A stretch of 64,000 nt of DNA from JAICYJ01 sp963737445 (GTDB lineage: Bacteria; Actinomycetota; Thermoleophilia; Gaiellales; JAICJC01), in assembly GCA_963737445.1 (NCBI GenBank), contig CAVTSO010000004.1, positions 30,583 to 94,582 on the forward strand. Reading direction: 5' to 3'. The translations under genes and the position numbers were made by a program. Every line of letters begins with the position of its first letter. Positions within the stretch are counted from its first letter, which is position 1. Positions 41,769 to 49,930 of this stretch are shown piece by piece. Below the pieces are notes generated by a model. That model had not been told where the DNA came from. It did not search any database and was given only the letters and a program-made list of their open reading frames with translations.

Positions 41769-41800
41769 GCCCTCGGGCCGGCTGGCACCAGCCCGAGGGC
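41769..41800 (+). terminator. Hairpin between the element's hypothetical gene and cas1
   Basis: Perfect 10-bp stem GCCCTCGGGC / GCCCGAGGGC with a 12-base loop starts 6 bp after the stop of the 361-residue gene and ends 26 bp before cas1. No poly-T tail, so attenuation rather than full termination is likely. Confidence 0.5.
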
Positions 41801-41826
41801 TACACGACCGAATTGGAGGTTCGATC

Positions 41827-42890
41827 GTGCCCAAGCAAGCTAGAACCACCCGCAGACGGCGCGGCCACGCGCTCATCGTCGCCGGTTACGGAGTCCGCAT
41901 TCACGTCCGCCACGGCCAACTCGTTGTCACCGACGGCATCGGAGAGTCGCGAGCGGAACGGCTGTATCCCCGGGTCGGGCAGACCATCAGCCGCGTTGTC
42001 GTTGTCGCGCAGGACGGCAGTATCAGCTTCGCGGCAATCCGGTGGCTCGCCCATCTCGGGATTCCGTACCTCCACGTCGACCGGGACGGGCGGCTGATCG
42101 CCGGCACGACGAGCGCAGGGTTGGACGACGCCCGGCTGCGCCGCGCACAAGCGCTCGCCGCCACATCCCCGACGGGAGCTTGAGATCTCGCGCACGTTGA
42201 TCGCCGAGAAGATCCGCGGCCAACAGTCCAACCTGCCGGGACTCGGAGTAGACCCCCGGCAGCTCGACCAGGCGCTCGAGCTCGCCCTGGGCTGCAACCA
42301 CGCTGGACGATGTCCGGGCGGCAGAGAGCACCGCGGCCCTCGCCTACTGGAGTGCATGGTCGGGGCTCCGGGTGCGTTTCGACGGTCGAGACGAGCCGCG
42401 CGTCCCGGCGCACTGGCGTCGATTCGACCGGCGAGGCTCGGAGATCACCGGGAACCCTCGCCTCGCGACGGACCCGACCAACGCGATCCTGAACTACCTC
42501 TACGCGCTGCTTGAGACCGAGACGACTGTCGCCTGCCGCGCCCTCGGACTCGATCCCGGCATGGGGATCCTCCACGCGGACGCGCCGGCCCGGGCGTCGC
42601 TCGCGTTGGATGTGATGGAGGCCGGCCGGCCCGCGGTCGACCGATACGTGGTCGATGTCCTCCAGGATCGGATCTTCTCGGTCCGCGATTTCATGGAGAC
42701 GTCGCAGGGTGTCTGCCGGGTGATGCCGCCGCTCCGCGACGTCCTGGCCGGAACAGGCACGACCTGGGCGGCACACGTCGCTCCGCACGTGGAGGACGTC
42801 GCACGAAGACTCGCCCGCGCCGCGCGGCATCCCTGCGCCACCGACACTCCTCACCGGGCCACCGGCGCCGTGCCGCGCGACCCACATCCG
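41827..42890 (+). pseudogene. cas1: Cas1-family gene, N-terminal and catalytic part, two frameshifts (copy 2)
   Basis: TGGAGG precedes a GTG. The first frame carries the Cas1 beta-sheet domain: HALIVAGYGVRIHVRHGQLV, ISRVVVVAQDGSISFAAIRW then LAHLGIPYLHVDRDG. After a shift near 42175: EISRTLIAEKIRGQQSNLPG. After another near 42297: LDDVRAAESTAALAYWSAWS (catalytic Glu region), DPTNAILNYLYALLETETTV and GILHADAPARASLALDVMEA then GRPAVDRYV, with the metal-binding His (42573) and Glu (42618). All catalytic residues are present although the gene is broken. Its missing C-terminus is the fragment at 37.3-37.7 kb. Confidence 0.82.
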
Positions 42891-45418
42891 CGAGGACACG
42901 CCCGCCAGTCCCGCCCAAGCCGCTGGCAGCGGCGCGGGCTCACCGCCAGGCTGATCAGGTACGCCCGGCTTCGACACCCTGGCCACGATGCAGCTGCTCG
43001 AGGCCGCTCTCGGTGAGTACCACCGCCGAGGGGTGTGGCTGCCGCCGGACAGGGCGTTCTATCGCTGCCAGTCTCGGCAAGGCCAGGCGCTCAAGCAGAT
43101 GGGCATCCGCCCGATCCTCGAGCGCCAACCAGACTTCCCACGCGACCTCTTGGGCGCGGCCATCGTCGGCTTCTACGGCGGCCGGGCTGAATGTCGGATC
43201 CGCTGCACCGCCGTGCCCGATCGTGCTCGTCGACTACCTCTCCAACTACGCCACCGTCTGCTGCCTGATCGGCGCCTGGCGACTACTTCACCCACCAGCG
43301 CATCGACACCACCGAAGTCGACCCAGCCGAGATCGAAGCGGTGGCTCGAGCGGCCTCACGCTTGATCAGCTTTACGGCCCGGCCACGTGGCGTGATCTCA
43401 ACGTGCTGTGCTGGGTCGCGCCCGGACGATGAGAACATCCTGCCCGTCCGTGGCCGCTACGACGCCCACCGGCCAGTCCGACAGCATCGCCGTCACCCCC
43501 GTCACGCTCAGCGAACCCGTGCCCTGGATGCGGGCCGACCTCGCCGCCGCCAAGCTCCTCCACCCTGCCCGCAAGACGGCGAGGATCGTGCGCGCCGTCG
43601 CGGTACCAGCCTGCCGGGGAGCGCTGTCGAGGGCCTGCGGCGACTCCGAATCCCTGGGCCGGCCTGGTCGATCCAGGACAGCACGACTACTTCCAGCGCC
43701 TGGTCGAGCTCCGCGCCCATGCCAAGACCAACCCCGACCTCGACAAGCAGACACGGCGCTGGGTACGGCAGAGCCTCAAGACGACCGTCAACGCCACCGC
43801 CTACGGCATCAACGCCGAGATGAACCCCCACCACCACACCAAGCCCGTCCGAGTCGACGTCGACGGCCTCGAGCACTTCACCACCAAGACCGCTGCGCCC
43901 GAATACCCCGGCGAGTACTGCTTCCCACCGCTCGCAGCGATGATCACCGCTGGCGCCCGCCTCCTGCTCGCCATGCTCGAAGCCGAGGTCACCAAGCGCC
44001 ACTGCAGCTACGCGTTCTGCGACACCGACAGCATGGCCATGGTCGCCACCCCAACCGGCGGCCTCATCCCCTGCCAGGGCGGCCCAGGAAGCGAGACAGC
44101 CACGGCCAGGCATGCGTCCGCGCACTCAGCTACCAGCAAGTCCACGAGATCGTGGCTGGCTTCGAGCGGCTGAACCCCTACGACCGCAAGGTGATTCCCG
44201 GCAGCATCCTCGAGATCGACGACGTCAGCCTCGACGCCGACCACCAGATCCGGGAGCTCTGGGCATGGTCGATCGCCGCCAAGAGATACGCGACCTTCAC
44301 ACTCGAGAACGGTCGGCCAGTACTCGCCGAAAAATACAGCGAACACGGGCTCGGACACCTGTCTGATCCCCGAGACCCGCGACCAGGCGGCTACGAGCTG
44401 CCGCTGGCGGCTGAGGTCTGGCAGTACATCCTCGACGCCGAGCTCGGCGACGAGCAGGGACCAGCCGGCCTGGTTCGTCCGTCCAGCGATCACCCAGCGC
44501 ACCATCTCCACACCGCGACTCCACCGACTCCTCAGCGGCGGCCGCAGCTCCGACAGCCTCCATCGCCCCTACAGCTTCTGCAACCACGCCATCCTCCACC
44601 CCGACGAACCAGCCGGCCAGGCCGCAACCGGTTCGACCTCGTCGCCCCCTACGGACGTGACCCTCTGCGCTGGACAGCGATGGAATGGGCCGAAGCCCAG
44701 ACCGGTGAGAGCTACCCAATCACCACCAGCCCAGCCGCCGGCATGGAATGCCGCATCCGCGTCGAAGAGCATCGGCGACGTCGTCACCCTCTACCGGCGA
44801 AAACGCGAAGCAAAGAGCCTCGGCACCGACGGCCAGCCCTGCACCCGCGAGACCAGGGGCCTCCTGCACCGTCGCCCGGTCCGTGATCTCACCATCCGCC
44901 ACATCGGAAAAGAGGCCAACGAGCTAGAAGACCTCACCGCCGGGCTGCGCAGCGGCGAGGAGGTCACCAGTACATACGATCACCGTCACCGCGGCGTCTA
45001 CCCGCAACTCGTCCTGCATGCCCTCCGCTCTTTCCCAAAGCCGCTGGTCGCCGATGCATGCGGGCTGCCGATGCGCACGATCAAAGGGCTTCGCGGCGGA
45101 CGCTCCCCCAGAGCCGCCACCCTACACAGCCTCGTTACCGGTCTCGCCCAACTCTGTCGCGGCGCTCTCGAAGATGCGCAGCTGGAACGCGTCGGCGCCC
45201 GGGCCGCTCTCGCCATGTGGCGCGACCGCCCGGCGGAGGAACCAAAGTGCCCAAGTTGTGGCGCAACCCCACCTCCTGGCCGCACCTACTGCAAGGCAGC
45301 GTGCAGGCAAGCCGCGTACCGGCAGCGGCAGGGAAGCGCGGGAGGCGCCGCGCGGCCCTGGCCGCTGAGCGCGAGTCAAACGTCCACGCGACTGTCATCA
45401 CGGCTCCTGTCACGCTGA
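42891..45418 (+). pseudogene. Family-B DNA polymerase-like gene, polymerase half with C-terminal HTH/zinc region, multiply frameshifted
   Basis: Joining at least six frame changes gives GLTARLIRYAR with ATMQLLEAALGEYHRRGVWL (Exo III region), IGRPILERQ-like MGIRPILERQPDFPRDLLGA, motif A IVLVDYLSNYATVCCLIGAW, motif B QSLKTTVNATAYGINAEM and motif C SYAFCDTDSMAMV (catalytic Asp codons at 44021 and 44027). Further on come ALSYQQVHEIVAGFERLNPY, SIAAKRYATFTLENGR with EKYSEHGLGHL, and a C-terminus RHIGKEANELEDLTAG, an HTH-like KPLVADACGLPMRTIKGLRG and a zinc finger CPSCGATPPPGRTYCKAACR. This matches large, uncharacterised actinobacterial PolB-like proteins. Confidence 0.78.
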
Positions 45419-45436
45419 TTCCGTGCTTCCGCCGAT

Positions 45437-45481
45437 TTGACATGGGAATAGATAACCGTTATATTGATGGCCAACGGTTAT
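45437..45481 (+). promoter_or_regulatory. Consensus promoter with 9-bp inverted-repeat operator of the PadR operon
   Basis: TTGACA (45437-45442), 17 bp, TATATT (45460-45465): a near-perfect sigma-70-type promoter, unusual in such GC-rich DNA. ATAACCGTT at 45452-45460 and AACGGTTAT at 45473-45481 form a perfect inverted repeat spanning the -10 and start site. It is the likely binding site of the PadR protein encoded next. Confidence 0.88.
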
Positions 45482-45491
45482 CTGGAGGCGT

Positions 45492-46085
45492 TTGTGTCGG
45501 CAGTGGTCGAGTCAATTTCATCGGGGATGGTCACGAGGCTTTCAGCTTCGTGTGGTACAGGAGGTGCTGCTTGCTTTGCTCGCGTCGGAGCCGTCACATG
45601 GCTACCAGTTGCGAGCGCGGTTGCAGCTCGCGCTCGGCCCGCTCGCCGAGTCTTTGAACGCGGGGCACGTTTACGTGACTCTGGGCCGCCTCGAGAAGTC
45701 GGGCCTGCTGAGGTCGGAGCGGGTTGAGCAGTCGGAGCGACCCGACCGGCGAGCCTATGTGCTCACCGAGCTGGGGCAGGCCCGGGTGGCAGAGTGGCTG
45801 GCTGACACGAGCTGGCCAAAGCCGGCACCGGCCGACTTTCATCTGAAGCTGGTGGCGGCCGCTGCGGCCGGCCTTGCCGATCCGGTTCGGCTGGTCGATG
45901 CGCAGCGGCATGCTGTGTTGGAGTCGTTGGCGGCGGCACAGCGGGCTGCATTGGCCGAGGCTGACGGCTCGATTGCCGGGCTGCTGCTCGAGGGGGTCGT
46001 CTTGAGGTTGCAGGCCGATCTGCGCTGGCTCGAAGCCTGCGCGCGGTTCTGGATTGAGAGGAGCGACGATGATCGAACGGGTTGA
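45492..46085 (+). CDS. PadR family transcriptional regulator
   Basis: About 197 residues from a TTG at 45492; the conserved part starts with VVQEVLLALLASEPSHGYQL and a GTG at 45552 directly in front of it is an equally good start. The winged helix continues GHVYVTLGRLEKSGLLRSER and RPDRRAYVLTELGQARVAEW. The C-terminal half is the PadR dimerisation helix. It precedes an ABC exporter with overlapping start and probably represses that operon in response to the exported substrate. Confidence 0.9.
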   Translation: MCRQWSSQFHRGWSRGFQLRVVQEVLLALLASEPSHGYQLRARLQLALGPLAESLNAGHVYVTLGRLEKSGLLRSERVEQSERPDRRAYVLTELGQARVAEWLADTSWPKPAPADFHLKLVAAAAAGLADPVRLVDAQRHAVLESLAAAQRAALAEADGSIAGLLLEGVVLRLQADLRWLEACARFWIERSDDDRTG

Positions 46086-46812
46086 CTCTGTTCTGAGTGC
46101 GCGTGGATTGGTCAAGGAGTACGGCGCCGACGCTGCGCTCGTTCAAGCCGTGAAGGGCATCGATCTCGGCGTCGTCCCCGGCGAGACGGTGGCGGTGATG
46201 GGGCCCAGCGGGTGTGGCAAGTCGACACTGCTTCATCTTCTTGGCGGCCTGGATCGCCCGTCGGCCGGCGAGATTCGGCTCGTGGGCGCGCGGTTGGATC
46301 AGCTCGGCGAACACTCCCTCGCTCGTGTTCGCCGGACGTCAATCGGTTTCGTCTTCCAGGCCTTTCATCTTGTCGAAGAGCTGACCGCGGCCGAGAATGT
46401 CGAGCTGCCGGCGTTGCTTGCAGGGCGATCGCCGCGAGCTGCACGAACCCGGGCGCAGGAGCTGCTCGAGCAGGTCGGCCTTCACGATCGTGCGCGGCAT
46501 CTCCCATCTGCGCTGTCGGGCGGTCAGCGGCAGCGCGTCGCGATCGCCAGGGCGCTTAGCAACGAACCCCGGGTGGTGCTCGCCGACGAGCCAACTGGCA
46601 ATCTCGATAGCGCCTCCACCTTGGAGGTGTTGCGGCTGCTCGAGCAGCTGCGTGCCGGCGGGCAGACGCTCGTGATCGTCACGCATGACGAACGTGTGGC
46701 GGCGACCGCCGATCGGCTGATCTCGATGCGAGACGGCGTCTTCGTCGAGGAGACGCATCTGTCGCACGGCAGCACGGGCCGGCTCAACGAGCTCGTCGGA
46801 CTGGAGACGTGA
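46069..46812 (+). CDS. ABC transporter ATP-binding protein (LolD/MacB type)
   Basis: 247 residues from the ATG at 46069 (AGGAG in front), overlapping the PadR gene by 17 bp. Walker A GPSGCGKST at residues 45-53, signature LSGGQRQRVAIARAL, Walker B RVVLADEPTGNLDS and the switch His VTHDERV are all complete. MacB-type ATPases drive FtsX-like permeases that work by mechanotransmission. The partner permease follows immediately. Confidence 0.95.
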   Translation: MIERVDSVLSARGLVKEYGADAALVQAVKGIDLGVVPGETVAVMGPSGCGKSTLLHLLGGLDRPSAGEIRLVGARLDQLGEHSLARVRRTSIGFVFQAFHLVEELTAAENVELPALLAGRSPRAARTRAQELLEQVGLHDRARHLPSALSGGQRQRVAIARALSNEPRVVLADEPTGNLDSASTLEVLRLLEQLRAGGQTLVIVTHDERVAATADRLISMRDGVFVEETHLSHGSTGRLNELVGLET

Positions 46813-48707
46813 GCGGAATGGGCCGCCTATTCCTGATCGCCCGGCTTGCCGCAGCCGATGTGCGCCGACATCCAGTCGAGGCGACACTTCTTGTTATCGC
46901 GATCACTGCTGCGACAGCCACGCTCGGCGTCGCTCTCGCCTTACATGATGTGACCAGCAACCCCTATCAACGGACGCGAGCGGCCACGGCCGGCCCCGAC
47001 GCAGTCGCCGGCCTGTTCGACGCCCCGACCCCGAAGAACACCACTGGCAGCCTCATCACACCCGCACACGAGACACTGTCCTGTACCAACTGCCCACCCG
47101 CCAAGGAACGCACGGCGGGATTCGACGCGTTGGCCCATGCCGCCGGCGTTATCGCTCACTCAGGCCCATATCCGGTCGCCTGGGCGACGCTAAGCCGCGG
47201 CACTACGACCGCTGGCGTGGCGGTTGAGGGACGCGACCAGACACGCGCACCTGTCGACCAACCACTTGTCACCCAAGGGCACTGGGTCAACGGGAGCGGT
47301 CAGGCGGTCGTCGAGGCCGGCTATGCACACGCGCTCGGGATCCACGTTGCAGACAAGATCCGCCTGAACCGCGAGCAGTTCACGGTCGTCGGCGTCGCTG
47401 TCACGGCCGCCCTGCCCAACTACCCGGGCGCGCAAAAGGCGCTCGGAGAGAGCCCGTTCCCGGACCCAGGCCTGGTCTGGGTCCCTCGTGCCGCGGCACG
47501 CGGCCTCGCCACCAAGGCGCTCCCTCTCTCGTATCTGCTCAACCTGAAGCTGCGCCCCTCGGTCGGCCGGCATAGCCCGAAGGGCGTCCAGGGAGTCGAT
47601 CTCGGCAGCGGCCGGGTGTGGCATGTGGGCTGCCCCTGCTCGATCGTCAGCTCAGACCAGATCCTCCAGCAAGACGCAAAGCTCATCGCGCCCGAGCGGC
47701 AGGCCCTGACAGTCGGCAGCTGGCTCCTCGGACTGCTTGCGGTGGCGAGCATCGTCGTGCTCGTGGGCGGTCGAATGGCCGAACAAGAGCGTCGCGTCGG
47801 CCTCCTCAAAGCCGTCGGAGCGACGCCCGCGTTCGTCGCCGCAGTCTTGTTGCTCGAGCACCTCGCCCTTGCCCTCACCGCCGCAGCCGCCGGCCTACTG
47901 ATCAGCTGGATAGCCGCGCCTCTATTTACAAGCGCCGGGCCCGGCCTCCTCGGTAGCAGCGGCACTCCATCGATCGCCGTATCAAGCGCATTGCTGATCG
48001 TCGCAGTCGCCCTCGGGGTCGCGACGCTGGGAACGTTTATCCCAACACTCCGAGCCGCACGGCTGAGCACCGTCCGCGCGCTCGCCGATGCCGCTCACAC
48101 ACCGCGCCGGAGCAGCCGACTCATCGGTCTGTCGACGCGCCTGCCGGTCCCATTCCTGCTCGGACTGCGATTAGCCGCGCGCCGCCCCCGCCGGGCGGTC
48201 CTGGCCGCACTCAGCATCGCCGTCACAGTAACGACACTCGTCGCCGTGCTCACGGTGCACTCCCATCAGGAGCTGATGACCATCGCAGGGTTCTCCTCGA
48301 TCGACAACCCGCGGACGGACAACACCAACCAAGGCCTGCTCCTAATCACCATTCCGCTACTGGTGCTAGCCGCGATCAACGCCCTCTTCATCACCTGGTC
48401 GACGGCAATCGACGCCCGACAACCACTCACGATCGCCCGTGCCCTGGGAGCAACCCCCCGACAGATCACCCTCGGGCTCGCCGCCGCACAGACCATCCCA
48501 GCGATAGCAGGAACGATCATCGGCATCCCTGCAGGCATCGCACTCGTCGCCGCCCTCAATCACGGTGCCATAGCCTCACCGCCAACGATCTGGCTCGTCG
48601 CAGTCTTCCTCGGAACACTCGTTGCCGTCGCCACGCTAAGCAGCATCCCAGCCAGCCTCAGCGCACAACACCCAGTCGCCGAAATCCTCCAGGCAGAAAC
48701 AGCCTGA
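46809..48707 (+). CDS. FtsX-like ABC permease (two FtsX domains)
   Basis: 632 residues. An N-terminal helix (ATLLVIAITAATATLGVALA) is followed by a large extracytoplasmic domain (~60-300) containing a CTNCPP Cys pair. Then come three helices of the first FtsX domain (VGSWLLGLLAVASIVVLVGG, ALGVATLGTFIPTLRAA), a connecting region and a second set of membrane helices to the C-terminus. The GTG start overlaps the ATPase stop by four bases. With the ATPase and PadR it forms a typical regulated exporter for a toxic peptide or lipid. Confidence 0.93.
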   Translation: MSGMGRLFLIARLAAADVRRHPVEATLLVIAITAATATLGVALALHDVTSNPYQRTRAATAGPDAVAGLFDAPTPKNTTGSLITPAHETLSCTNCPPAKERTAGFDALAHAAGVIAHSGPYPVAWATLSRGTTTAGVAVEGRDQTRAPVDQPLVTQGHWVNGSGQAVVEAGYAHALGIHVADKIRLNREQFTVVGVAVTAALPNYPGAQKALGESPFPDPGLVWVPRAAARGLATKALPLSYLLNLKLRPSVGRHSPKGVQGVDLGSGRVWHVGCPCSIVSSDQILQQDAKLIAPERQALTVGSWLLGLLAVASIVVLVGGRMAEQERRVGLLKAVGATPAFVAAVLLLEHLALALTAAAAGLLISWIAAPLFTSAGPGLLGSSGTPSIAVSSALLIVAVALGVATLGTFIPTLRAARLSTVRALADAAHTPRRSSRLIGLSTRLPVPFLLGLRLAARRPRRAVLAALSIAVTVTTLVAVLTVHSHQELMTIAGFSSIDNPRTDNTNQGLLLITIPLLVLAAINALFITWSTAIDARQPLTIARALGATPRQITLGLAAAQTIPAIAGTIIGIPAGIALVAALNHGAIASPPTIWLVAVFLGTLVAVATLSSIPASLSAQHPVAEILQAETA

Positions 48708-48904
48708 CCGGCGCCAGCGACCGCCGCCTTGGCCCGGACGATCACGTCGTCCATCGCTGGAAGCTATCTCACGGCTTCCTAGGTCGACCACCGCGGACCG
48801 TCTCGCATAGCACAGCCCGCTGTGGACGCAGGACAACCTGACGCACTTCTGGCCATAGGCGGGGATTCACCCTGACGCGCGTAGCTCGAGACACGGAACG
48901 ACCC

Positions 48905-48965
48905 CGCGTTACGGTTCGCACCTCTCTCGCAGGGTCCCAACAGCCTTCCCATCCGCGGTTTGACG
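48905..48965 (-). repeat. Dispersed repeat, copy C (inverted relative to its flank)
   Basis: Reverse strand reads GGATGGGAAGGCTGTTGGGA then CCC, variable part, then GAGGTGCGAACCGTAACGCG, nearly identical to copy B at 30777-30822. The plus-strand flank CATCCGCGGTTTGACG is also shared with copy B but there points the same way as the repeat. Its TTTGACG end supplies the likely -35 of lexA. The 317-bp gap 48708-49024 holds no gene. Confidence 0.7.
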
Positions 48966-48995
48966 CCGTCCGATCGGTCTGGCACACTACTTCCC

Positions 48996-49009
48996 CGAAC
49001 ACATGTTCG
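48996..49009. promoter_or_regulatory. SOS box (LexA-binding site)
   Basis: CGAACACATGTTCG: perfect CGAAC/GTTCG arms with a 4-bp centre, the Gram-positive/actinobacterial LexA operator type. It lies 15 bp before the lexA start and just upstream of the AAAGGAG ribosome site (49013-49019), so LexA should repress its own gene. Confidence 0.93.
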
Positions 49010-49024
49010 GACAAAGGAGCGATT

Positions 49025-49654
49025 GTGGAGCTATCACCGAGACAGCGCGAGATCCTGGAGTTCGTGAACACGCACGTCGATGAGCAGGGCTACCCACCGA
49101 CCGTGCGCGAGATCGGCCAGGCAGTGGGACTGACCTCGCCCTCGACGGTACATGCGCACCTGGCTCGGCTGGAGAGCTCGGGGCTGATCCGCCGCGATCC
49201 CACCAAGCCGCGCGCGCTGGAAGTGATCGAGGGCGGACGCTCGCGCGAGCGCGCTCCCGTTGCACCCGCCGCCGCTCCCCACACCAATGTGCTGCCGCTG
49301 CTGGGCGACGTCGCCGCCGGCACCGGCCTGGTGGCCGACGAGGCCGTCGAGGACATGGTGGCCGTGCCCGACCAACTCTGCGCCGACGCCGACTTCCTGC
49401 TCACGGTCAAGGGCGACAGCATGATCAACGCCGGCATCCTCGACGGCGACTTCGTGGTCGTGCGCAAGCAGGAGGACGCCCGCAACGGCGAGATCGTGGT
49501 GGCCCTGATGGGCGACGAGGACGCGACCGTCAAGCGCTTCTTCCGCGAGTCCGGCCGCGTGCGCCTGCAGCCTGAAAACGACGACATGGAGCCGATGTAT
49601 CCGGACCAGGTGAAGATCCTGGGGACGGTGCGGGCGGTGCTGCGAAGGCTATGA
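49025..49654 (+). CDS. lexA: LexA repressor (SOS regulator, autoprotease)
   Basis: 209 residues. The winged-helix N-terminus is LSPRQREILEFVNTHVDEQG then YPPTVREIGQAVGLTSPSTV. The Ala98-Gly99 cleavage site lies in GDVAAGTGLV, and the Ser132 (KGDSMINAGILDGD) and Lys170 (ATVKRFF) dyad is complete. RecA-stimulated self-cleavage should relieve repression on DNA damage. A perfect SOS box sits upstream. GTG start with a strong ribosome site. The stop overlaps the next gene by four bases. Confidence 0.97.
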   Translation: MELSPRQREILEFVNTHVDEQGYPPTVREIGQAVGLTSPSTVHAHLARLESSGLIRRDPTKPRALEVIEGGRSRERAPVAPAAAPHTNVLPLLGDVAAGTGLVADEAVEDMVAVPDQLCADADFLLTVKGDSMINAGILDGDFVVVRKQEDARNGEIVVALMGDEDATVKRFFRESGRVRLQPENDDMEPMYPDQVKILGTVRAVLRRL

Positions 49655-49905
49655 CCGCGGCGCTGACACTCGACGAGGCGTTCGGCCCGACGCTGGAGCA
49701 GGTCGTGCTGGCGGCGCTGGCGGGTGCGGCTCGTCCCGCACGTTCGGCGATCTGCCCGGTCTGCGGTGGCACCATGCGTCGGCTGGTCGATGCCTCGTCC
49801 GCGGTGCCGGTGCCAAACGCGCTGGTCTGCGGTGAATGCGGCAGCTCGCTCGAAGACGCGGAGCCCGCCCCCGGGCAGCTGCGCCTGGTGTCCGAAGCGG
49901 CGTAA
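49651..49905 (+). CDS. 84-residue zinc-ribbon protein coupled to lexA
   Basis: Starts at the ATG overlapping the lexA stop. Two CxxC pairs, ICPVCGGTMRRL and LVCGECGSSL, make one zinc ribbon; N-terminal helix LEQVVLAALAGAARPARS. Because it is translationally coupled to lexA it should be part of the SOS response here. Function unknown. Confidence 0.75.
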   Translation: MTAALTLDEAFGPTLEQVVLAALAGAARPARSAICPVCGGTMRRLVDASSAVPVPNALVCGECGSSLEDAEPAPGQLRLVSEAA

Positions 49906-49930
49906 CGACGCCCCCTGCCACAATGCCGTC

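Noticed and set aside
37200..45500. A CRISPR array to go with the Cas1 sequences
   Set aside because: I saw no set of regularly spaced 20-40 bp repeats anywhere in the window, and no cas2 or effector gene, so the Cas1 genes are of the stand-alone type.
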